The translations under genes and the position numbers were made by a program. Below are positions 27,166 through 34,910 of a stretch of DNA of 39,409 nt, piece after piece. This stretch comes from an uncultured Prevotellaceae bacterium (GTDB lineage: Bacteria; Bacteroidota; Bacteroidia; Bacteroidales; UBA932). The notes beneath the pieces are model-generated. The model saw nothing but the letters and a program-made list of their open reading frames with translations. It did no database searches and was not told the DNA's origin. The stretch is from positions 1 to 39,409 of the forward strand of contig OMVB01000185.1 of the NCBI GenBank assembly GCA_900314395.1, given 5' to 3'. Each line of letters opens with the position of its first letter. The stretch's first letter is position 1.

Positions 27166-28356
27166 TTACCACAAAAAGTTGTTGAACGGGTACCTTCCGG
27201 CGTGTACCTCCGCTACCATTTTATAGATATCGTTCCTTAATTTTTGTATGCCTATTTTCTCTTTTGCTGAGATGAAAATACAGGGTGTTTTTTCTCCGGC
27301 GATCCAGCTGTTCTTGAGTTCTTCCAGTGTCATGTTATACTTTTCCTTTGGAGTCAGGCTGAACTCGTCGTATTCTTCGTATTTATAAGCATCGATTTTA
27401 TTGAAGATGACAAAGACCGGTTTGTTGTCTGCCTTTATATCTTTCAATGTTTTTTCTACGGTTTGCATTTGTTCCTCAAAATCAGGGGCTGAGATGTCTA
27501 CTACGTGAACAAGGATGTCGGCTTCCCGCACCTCGTCCAGCGTGCTTTTAAAGGCCTCTATTAGCTGCGTAGGAAGTTTTCTGATAAAACCTACTGTATC
27601 GCTCAAAAGAAACGGCACGTTGTCTACTACGACCTTTCTTACGGTTGTATCAAGGGTTGCGAACAGTTTATTCTCTGCGAAGACGTTTGATTTGGACAGC
27701 AGGTTCATTATTGTGCTTTTTCCGACGTTTGTATAGCCAACAAGAGCCAGCCGGACCAGGCTGCCTCGGTTCCCTCTTTGCGTAGCCATCTGCCGGTCTA
27801 CTTTTTTAAGGTCTTCCTTCAGTTTACTGATCCTGTCTTTTACGATTCGGCGGTCGATTTCTATCTGGGTTTCACCCATACCTCCTCTTGTTCCTACACC
27901 TCCGCGTTGCCTTTCAAGGTGCGTCCACATACCGGCCAGACGTGGTAGCATATAGTTGTACCTGGCCAGTTCCACTTGCATCTTTGCATATGAAGTTTTT
28001 GCCCTTTGTGCAAATATTTCAAGGATAAGGCTTGTCCTGTCTATAACAGAGGAGCATTTTATTGTTTTTTCTATGTTCCTTTGCTGGATTCCTGTCAGTT
28101 CGTCATCGAAAATAACGTATTTGATACTGTTTTCTGCGCAGAAATCCGCCACTTCCTGAAGTTTTCCACTCCTTATATATGTGGAACTTTCCGGTCGTGA
28201 CAGCTTTTGTACAAACTTTTTATCTCCCTCTATTCCGGCTGTTGTTGCCAGAAACTGAAGTTCGTCAAGGTATTCATTTACTTTACGCTCGCTTTCACCT
28301 TCTCTTATAATACCTACAAATACGGCAGTTTCTGTGTTTTTCAGTTCTTCCTCCAT
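27166..28356 (-). CDS. hflX: GTPase HflX
   Basis: A 396-residue ribosome-associated GTPase that splits stalled or heat-damaged ribosomes in other bacteria. The N-terminal HflX domain has DDELTGIQQRNIEK and ends in the glycine-rich GVGTRGGMGETQIEIDRR; then follow a coiled segment and the G domain with GYTNVGKST (G1), DTVGFIRKLP (G3) and NKID (G4). The last residues, PFNNFLW, lie close to the stop. It is downstream of tonB on the same strand, with a tonB terminator between, so it likely has its own promoter. Confidence 0.96.
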   Translation of the reverse strand: MEEELKNTETAVFVGIIREGESERKVNEYLDELQFLATTAGIEGDKKFVQKLSRPESSTYIRSGKLQEVADFCAENSIKYVIFDDELTGIQQRNIEKTIKCSSVIDRTSLILEIFAQRAKTSYAKMQVELARYNYMLPRLAGMWTHLERQRGGVGTRGGMGETQIEIDRRIVKDRISKLKEDLKKVDRQMATQRGNRGSLVRLALVGYTNVGKSTIMNLLSKSNVFAENKLFATLDTTVRKVVVDNVPFLLSDTVGFIRKLPTQLIEAFKSTLDEVREADILVHVVDISAPDFEEQMQTVEKTLKDIKADNKPVFVIFNKIDAYKYEEYDEFSLTPKEKYNMTLEELKNSWIAGEKTPCIFISAKEKIGIQKLRNDIYKMVAEVHAGRYPFNNFLW

Positions 28357-28388
28357 CTATTCTAAATACTTGATTTTCAGTTAAAAAT

Positions 28389-28416
28389 GGGCGATAGCCG
28401 ATGCCGGCTACCGCCC
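28389..28416 (-). terminator. Terminator hairpin of tonB
   Basis: Arms at 28389-28400 and 28405-28416 pair over 12 positions with one mismatch; on the minus strand the stem is followed by ATTTTTAA. It lies between the tonB stop and the hflX start. Confidence 0.75.
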
Positions 28417-28439
28417 TTTCTTTGAATCAATAAATTTTC

Positions 28440-29129
28440 TTACCTGAGCTGGAAGATTACAGGGAAGGTATATGTAACCTTCACTGCGCGGTCTCTCTGC
28501 TTTCCGGGTTTCCACTTCGGGCTCTTGGATACAACTCTTACAGCCTCTTTGTCAAGAGAAGAGTCTACGCCACGGAGCACTTTAACGTTGGAAACGGAGC
28601 CGTCAGGATTAACGGTGAACTGCAGGATAACTTTACCCTGAACACCATTCTCCTTTGCAATCTCCGGGTAGTCGAGGTTCTTGTTAACCCATTTGCTGAA
28701 CTCGTTGGCATCGCCACCGTTGAATGACGGCTTCTGCTCTACGAGCTGGAACGGGATAGCTTCCTCTTCTACGGTCTCTTCCTGAACTTCCTCTACGTAG
28801 TCGATAATATCAACACCCATGTTGGCATCATCCTCAAGGGTCTGGAACATGTCCTCTACCTTGATGTCATCGTCAACGATGTCGATTTCATCGGACATTA
28901 CAGGAATCTTAGGTGCAGCCTCGGGCGGCGGAGGGGTGGATTCCGTAATAGGAACCATATCCTCAATCTCCACTACAGCTGCATCTGCTTCGAGTGATGA
29001 GACATTAACATCCCTGGATGTTTTCTCAAAAGCACCCCAAACAATGAGCAGGGCTACAACGAGACCAATCTCAGTAAAAAGCAATTTCTTGTTTTCAAGA
29101 TTTGCTTTTATTGACTTTTTGATTTCCAT
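28440..29129 (-). CDS. tonB: Energy transducer TonB
   Basis: A 229-residue inner-membrane protein that couples the proton gradient to outer-membrane receptors. After a short cytoplasmic start (MEIKKSIKANLENKKLL) there is a single membrane helix (about 18-35), then a proline- and acid-rich periplasmic linker (STPPPPEAAPKIPVMSDEID, then many Glu/Asp) and a C-terminal TonB domain from about 150 (YPEIAKENGVQGKVILQFTV, NVKVLRGVDSSLDKEAVRVV, KWKPGKQRDRAVKVTYTFPV). ExbB/ExbD genes are not nearby. The acidic linker is typical of Bacteroidota TonB proteins. It is a single-gene unit with a clear promoter and terminator. Confidence 0.95.
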   Translation of the reverse strand: MEIKKSIKANLENKKLLFTEIGLVVALLIVWGAFEKTSRDVNVSSLEADAAVVEIEDMVPITESTPPPPEAAPKIPVMSDEIDIVDDDIKVEDMFQTLEDDANMGVDIIDYVEEVQEETVEEEAIPFQLVEQKPSFNGGDANEFSKWVNKNLDYPEIAKENGVQGKVILQFTVNPDGSVSNVKVLRGVDSSLDKEAVRVVSKSPKWKPGKQRDRAVKVTYTFPVIFQLR

Positions 29130-29160
29130 AATTAATAATTTATTAATTCGGTTTGCGATG

Positions 29161-29191
29161 CTAAATTACGCACATTTATTTTTAAATCCAA
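29161..29191 (-). promoter_or_regulatory. tonB promoter (TTG - 20 bp - TAATTTAG)
   Basis: Minus strand: TTG at 29191-29189, 20 bp spacer, then TAATTTAG at 29168-29161, close to TAnnTTTG. It is 31 bp upstream of the tonB ATG. Confidence 0.5.
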
Positions 29192-29210
29192 TTTTTTGCA
29201 TCTTTTATTG

Positions 29211-29218
29211 TATTTTTG
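29211..29218 (+). promoter_or_regulatory. -7 promoter element TATTTTTG for ybeY-mnmG
   Basis: Matches TAnnTTTG, 19 bp upstream of the ATG at 29238. A TTG lies 12 bp upstream (29196-29198) rather than at the usual distance. Confidence 0.45.
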
Positions 29219-29237
29219 CAGTGTAAAACAATGTTGT

Positions 29238-29672
29238 ATGGTCAGTTACTTTTTTGAAGACGTCAAATTTCCTTTCAAAGGACGCAGGGAAAACAATGCC
29301 TGGTTGAAGGCTGTTGCAGAGTCGGAAGTCAAACGGCTCGGCAGCATCAATATTATATTCTGTTCTGATAATTATATTTTGGACGTCAATCAGCGCTACC
29401 TTAATCACGATTACTTTACGGATATTATTACTTTCGATTACTGTGAGGGCAACGTTATTTCCGGTGACCTTTTCATCAGTATCGATACCGTCCGTGACAA
29501 TGCAGAGTTTTATAAGGCCGATTCTTTTGATAATGAACTCCAGAGGGTTATGGTCCATGGCGTCCTGCATCTTATCGGTTACGATGACCATACACCAGAG
29601 GATCAGGCACTTATGAGAGAAAAAGAGAATTATTACCTTGATTTCAGGGCCAAAATGTTTCCTGGAAAATAG
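29238..29672 (+). CDS. ybeY: rRNA maturation endoribonuclease YbeY
   Basis: A 144-residue zinc-dependent RNase of the UPF0054 family involved in 16S rRNA 3' processing and ribosome quality control. The metal motif is HGVLHLIGYDDH, with the three histidines of the family pattern. NHDYFTDIITFDY is the conserved preceding strand region. I start at the ATG at 29238 (MVSYFFEDVKFPF); the frame is open from 29196 but that would run through the promoter element. It is 2 bp upstream of mnmG and almost certainly cotranscribed. Confidence 0.93.
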   Translation: MVSYFFEDVKFPFKGRRENNAWLKAVAESEVKRLGSINIIFCSDNYILDVNQRYLNHDYFTDIITFDYCEGNVISGDLFISIDTVRDNAEFYKADSFDNELQRVMVHGVLHLIGYDDHTPEDQALMREKENYYLDFRAKMFPGK

Positions 29673-29674
29673 TT

Positions 29675-31657
29675 ATGACTTTAGATTACGATATTATAGT
29701 TGTTGGTGGTGGCCATGCCGGCTGTGAAGCGGCGATGGCGGCTTCCAATATGGGCTCTAATGTGCTTCTTATCTCCATGGATCTGGACGGATTTGCCAAG
29801 ATGTCATGTAACCCATCCATCGGCGGAATTGCAAAAGGACAGATTGTCCGGGAGATTGATGCCCTAGGCGGCTGGACAGGAATCATCACCGATGCTGCTA
29901 CACTCCAGTTTCGTATGCTTAACCGCTCAAAAGGTCCTGCAATGTGGAGTCCGCGCGCGCAATGTGATAAAAGAGCCTTTAGTCTGTACTGGCGCCGTGT
30001 ACTCGAAAGTAATTGTAAATTAAGTATTTACGCAGATTTAGCGACAGAATTCCTCTTTGAGAATTCAAAAATTTGCGGAGTTAAGACTCTTACCGGCGCA
30101 ATTTTTCACTCTCGCGCAGTTATTTTTACCGCAGGAACCTTCCTTTCCGGCAAACTTTTCATTGGTAGGACAAACTTCGAGGGTGGTCGTATCGGAGAGA
30201 AATCTTCTTATGGTCTGACCGACCAGTTGACTTCTCTTGGTCTTCCATCTTTCCGAATGAAGACTGGAACTCCTCCAAGAATCGATATCCGTACGGTTGA
30301 TTTATCAAAGTCGATTGTTCAAAAAGGAGACCAGTCTCCGGATAAGTTCTCTTTCCTCCCTTATCTTTCTCCTATCCAGGATAAATCTCCCCAGATGGAG
30401 TGTTTTATCTTTCACACAAACGAGAAAGTTCATGAGACTCTTAGGGAAGGATTTAAGGACTCTCCTCTTTTCACCGGCCTGATTCATGGTCGTGGACCAA
30501 GGTATTGTCCAAGCATTGAGGATAAGTTACATACCTTTGCAGATAAGGATTCACATCAACTTTTCCTTGAACCTGAAGGACGCAAAACTCATGAATATTA
30601 TCTTCAGGGTTTCTCTTCTTCCTTGCCTCTGGAGGTTCAATACGCGGCTTTAAAGAATATTGAAGGTTTTAAAAACGTCAGGATTCTTAAGCCTGCATAC
30701 GCTGTTGAGTATGACTATTTTGATCCTTTGTATCTTAAGGCATCGCTTGAGTCTAAAGTTGTTGAAAACCTGTTTATTGCGGGTCAGTTGAACGGAACAA
30801 CAGGTTACGAAGAAGCTGCTGCACAGGGACTTATGGCCGGAATCAATGCTCATCTTAAAGTTAATGAGAAAGATCCTTTTGTCTTATCCCGGGATCAGGC
30901 TTATATAGGAGTTTTGATTGATGATCTTATTACTAAGGGTGTTGATGAACCTTACAGGATGTTTACCTCCAGGGCTGAATACCGAATTCTCCTACGGCAG
31001 GATAACGCTGATTATCGCCTGACGGAGCTTTCTTATAACATCGGTCTTTGTTTTGAGGATAGATTTAAATTTACAGAGAAGAAGTATTCTGACGCAGGAG
31101 TTGTTTCCGATGCTTTATCCTCTATAAAGTTAAAGCCGGCAGCTATCAACTCTTATTTGGAAAGTGTTGGCTCCCCTGTCTTATCAGAGACTCACAATCT
31201 TGAAGATATTGTTTCACGGCCGAATACGTCACTTAATGATATTTTATTTTCTGTTCCACGTGGAACAAAAATCGAAAAAATTAAAGCTGTTCCACAGTTA
31301 GAATTCGAGATTAAGCCGGATGTAAAGGGTTTTCCTGTTTCAATTGTCAGGACTTCAGAATCAGACACCATTGATAAAGTCTCCGATGATTACAGGCGTC
31401 AGGTTTTTGACAGTGTTGAAATCAGCCTGAAATATAAGGGATATATTGACAGGGAAAAAGTAATTGCAGATAAACTCCGCCGGCTGGAATATATCAAGAT
31501 TCCTGAAGGATACGACTTCAGCAAAATTTCCGGATTATCTATCGAATGCCGTCAGAAGCTTGAAAAATACCGTCCTGCCACTATTGGCCAGGCGTCAAGG
31601 ATTTCAGGTGTTTCGCCTTCTGATATTTCTGTTTTGTTGATTTACTTCAACAGATAG
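29675..31657 (+). CDS. mnmG: tRNA uridine-34 carboxymethylaminomethyl synthesis enzyme MnmG
   Basis: The FAD-dependent subunit that, with MnmE, modifies the wobble uridine of several tRNAs. This 660-residue protein has the dinucleotide-binding VVGGGHAGCEAA near residues 9-20, MSCNPSIGGIAKGQIVREID, GTPPRID, the GRGPRYCPSIEDK motif, a second glycine-rich region (FIAGQLNGTTGYEEAAAQGL) and the MnmE-binding C-terminal helices ending QASRISGVSPSDISVLLIY. A perfect parS-like 16-mer lies inside the gene at 31252. Its stop abuts a dispersed repeat, and ruvA converges on it. Confidence 0.98.
   Translation: MTLDYDIIVVGGGHAGCEAAMAASNMGSNVLLISMDLDGFAKMSCNPSIGGIAKGQIVREIDALGGWTGIITDAATLQFRMLNRSKGPAMWSPRAQCDKRAFSLYWRRVLESNCKLSIYADLATEFLFENSKICGVKTLTGAIFHSRAVIFTAGTFLSGKLFIGRTNFEGGRIGEKSSYGLTDQLTSLGLPSFRMKTGTPPRIDIRTVDLSKSIVQKGDQSPDKFSFLPYLSPIQDKSPQMECFIFHTNEKVHETLREGFKDSPLFTGLIHGRGPRYCPSIEDKLHTFADKDSHQLFLEPEGRKTHEYYLQGFSSSLPLEVQYAALKNIEGFKNVRILKPAYAVEYDYFDPLYLKASLESKVVENLFIAGQLNGTTGYEEAAAQGLMAGINAHLKVNEKDPFVLSRDQAYIGVLIDDLITKGVDEPYRMFTSRAEYRILLRQDNADYRLTELSYNIGLCFEDRFKFTEKKYSDAGVVSDALSSIKLKPAAINSYLESVGSPVLSETHNLEDIVSRPNTSLNDILFSVPRGTKIEKIKAVPQLEFEIKPDVKGFPVSIVRTSESDTIDKVSDDYRRQVFDSVEISLKYKGYIDREKVIADKLRRLEYIKIPEGYDFSKISGLSIECRQKLEKYRPATIGQASRISGVSPSDISVLLIYFNR
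31252..31267. promoter_or_regulatory. parS-like ParB binding site (perfect palindrome)
   Basis: TGTTCCACGTGGAACA is a perfect 16-bp palindrome and fits the chromosomal parS consensus TGTTnCACGTGnAACA. It lies in the mnmG coding frame, where it encodes VPRGT. A half-site, TGTTTCACG, is found 42 bp upstream at 31210-31218. Confidence 0.75.
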
Positions 31658-31682
31658 ATTCTTCGCTACGCTCAGAATGACA
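31658..31682 (+). repeat. Dispersed hairpin repeat, copy with ATTCT/AGAAT arms
   Basis: A 25-base copy of the repeat seen at 11399 and 37240: ATTCTTCGCTACGCTC followed by AGAATGACA. It begins directly after the mnmG stop and fills the gap to the convergent ruvA stop. Confidence 0.75.
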
Positions 31683-31685
31683 GGG

Positions 31686-32276
31686 TTATAGTTTTTTAAG
31701 GGCTTCTTTTATGAGGCCTTCTACTTTTATACCGGGGTTCTTCTTGATAATATCCGGGAGAACCTTGTTTATATTGGCCTTTGCGAATCCGAGCATAACA
31801 AGAGCTGTTGTTGCCTCGTCAATTACGCCGGCTTCTACGGTATCTGCTATAAGGACAGGGCCTTCCGCTCCGCCGCCTTTTATTATCTTGTCTTTCAGTT
31901 CCAGAACAAGACGTTGCGCGCTCTTAAGCCCGATGCCTTTTACGCTTTTTATTTTATTGATATCCTCTGCGATAATGGCGTTGCGGATTTCCTCGTCAGT
32001 CAGGGACGACAGCATCATACGGGCGGAACCCACGCCTATGCCAGACACACTGATGAGAAGTTTAAACAACTCACGCTCGTCTTTACTGGCAAAGCCGTAA
32101 AAAGAAAGCTCATCCTCCCTAATATATTGATACACAAATAATTGCGCTTTGAATTTACCTTGCAGGTATTCGTAAGTCTGAAGAGAAATCAGGAATTCAT
32201 ATCCTATGCCTCCGCATTCCAGGACGGTCCTTGCCGGTTGGAGTTCTACAATGTCTCCTTTGATGTAGTCGTACAT
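31686..32276 (-). CDS. ruvA: Holliday junction protein RuvA
   Basis: Binds four-way junctions and loads RuvB. The protein of 196 residues has the N-terminal OB-fold (MYDYIKGDIVELQPARTVLE, CGGIGYEFLIS), tandem helix-hairpin-helix motifs (LISVSGIGVGSARMML and IKSVKGIGLKSAQRLVLELK) and the C-terminal domain III that contacts RuvB (ALVMLGFAKANINKVLPDII). I start at the ATG at 32276, which gives the normal N-terminus; the frame continues to 32327 but that would cross the promoter. It is convergent with mnmG and divergent from sufS, and apart from ruvB. Confidence 0.97.
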   Translation of the reverse strand: MYDYIKGDIVELQPARTVLECGGIGYEFLISLQTYEYLQGKFKAQLFVYQYIREDELSFYGFASKDERELFKLLISVSGIGVGSARMMLSSLTDEEIRNAIIAEDINKIKSVKGIGLKSAQRLVLELKDKIIKGGGAEGPVLIADTVEAGVIDEATTALVMLGFAKANINKVLPDIIKKNPGIKVEGLIKEALKKL

Positions 32277-32296
32277 AATTTTTCTTTTGTTACATA

Positions 32297-32327
32297 CAAA
32301 GTTAGAAGTTGTTTCCGTCAATACCAA
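32297..32327 (-). promoter_or_regulatory. ruvA promoter (TTG - 20 bp - TAACTTTG)
   Basis: Minus strand: TTG at 32327-32325, 20-bp spacer, then TAACTTTG at 32304-32297, a perfect TAnnTTTG match, 20 bp upstream of the ruvA ATG. This is the best promoter match in the window. Confidence 0.6.
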
Positions 32328-32337
32328 TAAAAATTAA

Positions 32338-32345
32338 TAAATTTG
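32338..32345 (+). promoter_or_regulatory. -7 promoter element TAAATTTG for sufS
   Basis: Matches TAnnTTTG, 29 bp upstream of the sufS ATG. The upstream -33 region is weak. The element is back to back with the ruvA promoter. Confidence 0.45.
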
Positions 32346-32374
32346 CAGGATAAACAGCATCACCGACAGCAGAA

Positions 32375-33604
32375 ATGAATGTTACTGACATAAGAAACCA
32401 TTTTCCTATACTTTCTGAAAAACTTCCAGGAGGGCAGGACCTTGTATACCTTGACAACGCTGCTACCAGCCAGCGCCCTAATGAAGTTATTGATAAGTAT
32501 TTACAGCTTTCTACCAGGTATAATGCCAATATTCATCGGGCAGTGCATTATCTTGCTGTAGAGGCAACGGACCAATATGAAAAAACCAGGGAGGCTGTAA
32601 AAGACTTCATCGGAGCGGAATCGGCAAAGGAAATAATATTTACCTCCGGGACAACGGCGTCCATCAATACGGTAGCTTATTCGTACGGAGAAGTTTTCAT
32701 TGGCAGGGGAGACAATATTATAGTTTCGCAGGCGGAACACCACTCCAACATCGTTCCGTGGCAGCTTTTGGCAGAAAGAAAGGGTGCGGAAATCAGGGTT
32801 CTCCCGGTTGACGATGACGGCCGGTTAAGAATAGAGCTGCTTCCCGGACTCATCGACAAATACACAAGGCTTATAGCTGTCTGTCATATTTCCAACGTAC
32901 TGGGGCTTGTGAATCCGGTCAAGGAAATAGCGGAGATTGCCCATAAAAGGGGAGTTCATGTGCTTGTGGACGGCGCCCAGGGAATAGTTCACGAAAATGT
33001 GAATGTAAAGGATCTGGACTGCGATTTTTATGTATTTTCCGGGCACAAAATGTATGCGGTTCCTTTTACCGGCGTGCTTTACGGAAAAAAAGAGATTCTG
33101 GACTGTATGCCTCCTTTCCTTGGCGGCGGAGAAATGATAGAATCCGTAAGCCTTGAAAACGGGACGACCTTTGCGCCGCTCCCCGGTAAATTTGAGGCCG
33201 GGACCCAGAATATTTCAGGCACACCAACGCTTACGGCGGCGATAGATCTTTGTAAACAATTAAGGGATAAAGAGATAACGGATTATCAGCAGCAACTTGC
33301 AGAGTATGTTATGGATGCGCTTATGTCCGACGAAAGGATAACCCTTTACGGTGTTCCACGTGGAAACATTTCCAAGATTCCGCTGTTTTCATTCACGGTT
33401 AAGGGTGCCCACCACGAAGACCTTGCCCTTATTCTGGACAAGATGGGAATAGCAGTAAGGTCCGGCCAGATGTGCGCAGAACCCTTGATGGACCGCTTTG
33501 GCGTAACCGGAATGGTCCGCGCATCATTTGCCGCTTACAACACTTTGGAAGAAGCCCGATATTTTATAAAATCCCTTGACAGGGCAATAAAAATGCTGGT
33601 TTAG
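32375..33604 (+). CDS. sufS: Cysteine desulfurase SufS
   Basis: A PLP enzyme that takes sulfur from cysteine for iron-sulfur cluster assembly. The 409-residue protein has YLDNAATSQRP, ASINTVAYS, the EHHSN cofactor motif (121-125), the PLP lysine 225 in FSGHKMY and the persulfide cysteine 367 in VRSGQMCAEPLM. In group II desulfurases the last motif usually reads RSGHHCAQP, so two positions before the cysteine differ. It leads a sufS-sufE-SufT-like-folK run with gaps of 3 and 2 bp and a 1-bp overlap. sufB, sufC and sufD are not in the window. A near-perfect parS-like site is in codons 326-331. Confidence 0.96.
   Translation: MNVTDIRNHFPILSEKLPGGQDLVYLDNAATSQRPNEVIDKYLQLSTRYNANIHRAVHYLAVEATDQYEKTREAVKDFIGAESAKEIIFTSGTTASINTVAYSYGEVFIGRGDNIIVSQAEHHSNIVPWQLLAERKGAEIRVLPVDDDGRLRIELLPGLIDKYTRLIAVCHISNVLGLVNPVKEIAEIAHKRGVHVLVDGAQGIVHENVNVKDLDCDFYVFSGHKMYAVPFTGVLYGKKEILDCMPPFLGGGEMIESVSLENGTTFAPLPGKFEAGTQNISGTPTLTAAIDLCKQLRDKEITDYQQQLAEYVMDALMSDERITLYGVPRGNISKIPLFSFTVKGAHHEDLALILDKMGIAVRSGQMCAEPLMDRFGVTGMVRASFAAYNTLEEARYFIKSLDRAIKMLV
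33352..33367. promoter_or_regulatory. parS-like site, near-perfect
   Basis: TGTTCCACGTGGAAAC matches the parS consensus at 14 of 16 positions, with a perfect 12-bp palindrome TTCCACGTGGAA at 33354-33365. It lies in the sufS frame, encoding VPRGN, and is 2.1 kb from the perfect site in mnmG. Confidence 0.55.
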
Positions 33605-33607
33605 ACT

Positions 33608-34030
33608 ATGGAACCTACCAAAACAATACAAGAGACGGAAGCGGAGATCATTGAAAACTTCTCCATGTTCGATGAGTGGCTGGACAAATACGAGTATCTT
33701 ATAGAGCTCGGAAAGAACCTTGAGTCCTATCCGGAATCGGAAAAAACAGAAGAAAAACTTATCAAAGGCTGCCAGTCACGCGTATGGCTGGACGACAACT
33801 TTGAGGACGGACGCCTGTGGTTCAAGGCCGACAGCGATGCCATTATTACAAAAGGCATAATCTCCTTACTGATAAGTGTTTACAATGGCCGCACCCCACA
33901 GGAGATACTCTCCTCCGACTTCTCTTTCATAGAGAAAATCGGCCTTAAGGAAAACCTTTCTCCCACAAGGGCCAACGGATTAGTGTCGATGATAGAAACA
34001 ATACGCCGCAGAGCGGCCGAAAACGTCTGA
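33608..34030 (+). CDS. sufE: Sulfur acceptor SufE
   Basis: Accepts persulfide sulfur from SufS and passes it on for cluster assembly. The 140-residue protein has the family layout: an N-terminal helix pair (IIENFSMFDEWLDKYEYLIE), then KLIKGCQSRVW with the acceptor Cys55, then GRLWFKADSDAIITKGIISL and a C-terminal helix (LSPTRANGLVSMIETI). It starts 3 bp after sufS. Confidence 0.96.
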   Translation: MEPTKTIQETEAEIIENFSMFDEWLDKYEYLIELGKNLESYPESEKTEEKLIKGCQSRVWLDDNFEDGRLWFKADSDAIITKGIISLLISVYNGRTPQEILSSDFSFIEKIGLKENLSPTRANGLVSMIETIRRRAAENV

Positions 34031-34032
34031 AA

Positions 34033-34386
34033 ATGAAAGAAACAGATAAAGAAGTCCTGACAGCAGAAGACCTCAAAGAGCTGGCGCCGCTTTATTCTGA
34101 CGTGGTTTTAGCCCTGAAACAGGTTTACGATCCGGAGATTCCCGTGAACATTTATGACCTGGGTCTCATATACGAGCTGCAGATCAACAAAAAGCGTGAA
34201 GTTCATATTGAGATGACCTTCACCGCCCCCAACTGTCCCATGGCCGATGAGGTCCTGGCAGAGGTAAAGCAAAGCGTAGAAGACGTTCCGGGAGTTACCG
34301 GATGCGATATAGACTTGGTTTTTGAGCCGGTTTGGGACCAGAGCATGCTCTCCGACGAAGCCCGCGTAGACCTTGGTCTTGACTGA
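34033..34386 (+). CDS. SufT-like MIP18 family (DUF59) protein
   Basis: A 117-residue single-domain MIP18/DUF59 protein. VYDPEIPVNIYDLGLIYEL is the signature of the family, and TFTAPNCPMADEVLAEVK carries the conserved cysteine. Stand-alone members next to suf genes (SufT) help mature iron-sulfur proteins. Here it follows sufE by 2 bp and its stop overlaps the folK start by one base (TGATG), so the whole run is likely one transcript. A PaaD-like role is less likely in this context. Confidence 0.9.
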   Translation: MKETDKEVLTAEDLKELAPLYSDVVLALKQVYDPEIPVNIYDLGLIYELQINKKREVHIEMTFTAPNCPMADEVLAEVKQSVEDVPGVTGCDIDLVFEPVWDQSMLSDEARVDLGLD

Positions 34387-34856
34387 TGGAACTCTATCTT
34401 TCCATAGGCTCCAACCTGGGAGACAGAGCAGGCCGGATTGCCGATGCAATCAAGGCCCTGGAGGCCTACCTGAAGATTCCCTGCGCCTGTTCGGAAATTA
34501 TGGAATTCCCCTCCTGGGGCTTTTCCGGCGGCGATTTCCTGAACTGCATGGTCAGGTTCGATCTTCCGGAAACCGGCACCTGTCCGCAGCTATTTTTGAC
34601 AGCCCTGCTGCGGGAGATAAAGTCCATTGAAAAAGCCGCCGGCCGTGACGGCACAATTGAGATAAACGCCGATGGTTCAAGGATTTACCATGACCGTCCG
34701 ATAGACATCGACATTATTTTTTATGGCAGCGAAAGAGTGAATACGGATTACCTGACCGTCCCGCATCCGCTTGCCGGAGTTCGGAATTTTGTGCTTGAGC
34801 CGCTGCGGCAGGTGGCAAGCGAAAAGCTAAAATCTGACTTTCCATTCTATTTTTAG
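34386..34856 (+). CDS. folK: 6-hydroxymethyl-7,8-dihydropterin pyrophosphokinase
   Basis: Transfers pyrophosphate from ATP to hydroxymethyl-dihydropterin in folate synthesis. The 156-residue protein has the family motifs: LYLSIGSNLGDRAGRIADAI at the start, EFPSWGFSGGDFLNCMV, DRPIDIDIIFYG with the metal-binding aspartates, and VPHPLAGVRNFVLEPL. Its length is normal. It starts on the last base of the SufT-like stop codon. Other folate genes are not adjacent, though thyA is in the window. Confidence 0.96.
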   Translation: MELYLSIGSNLGDRAGRIADAIKALEAYLKIPCACSEIMEFPSWGFSGGDFLNCMVRFDLPETGTCPQLFLTALLREIKSIEKAAGRDGTIEINADGSRIYHDRPIDIDIIFYGSERVNTDYLTVPHPLAGVRNFVLEPLRQVASEKLKSDFPFYF

Positions 34857-34867
34857 GTAGAAATGAT

Positions 34868-34875
34868 TATTTTTG
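34868..34875 (+). promoter_or_regulatory. -7 promoter element TATTTTTG for glyS
   Basis: Matches TAnnTTTG, 35 bp upstream of the glyS ATG and 11 bp after the folK stop. The -33 region is weak. Confidence 0.45.
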
Positions 34876-34910
34876 CACCCTCAAAAACAGATAGTTAAAA
34901 GAAAAAAGAT

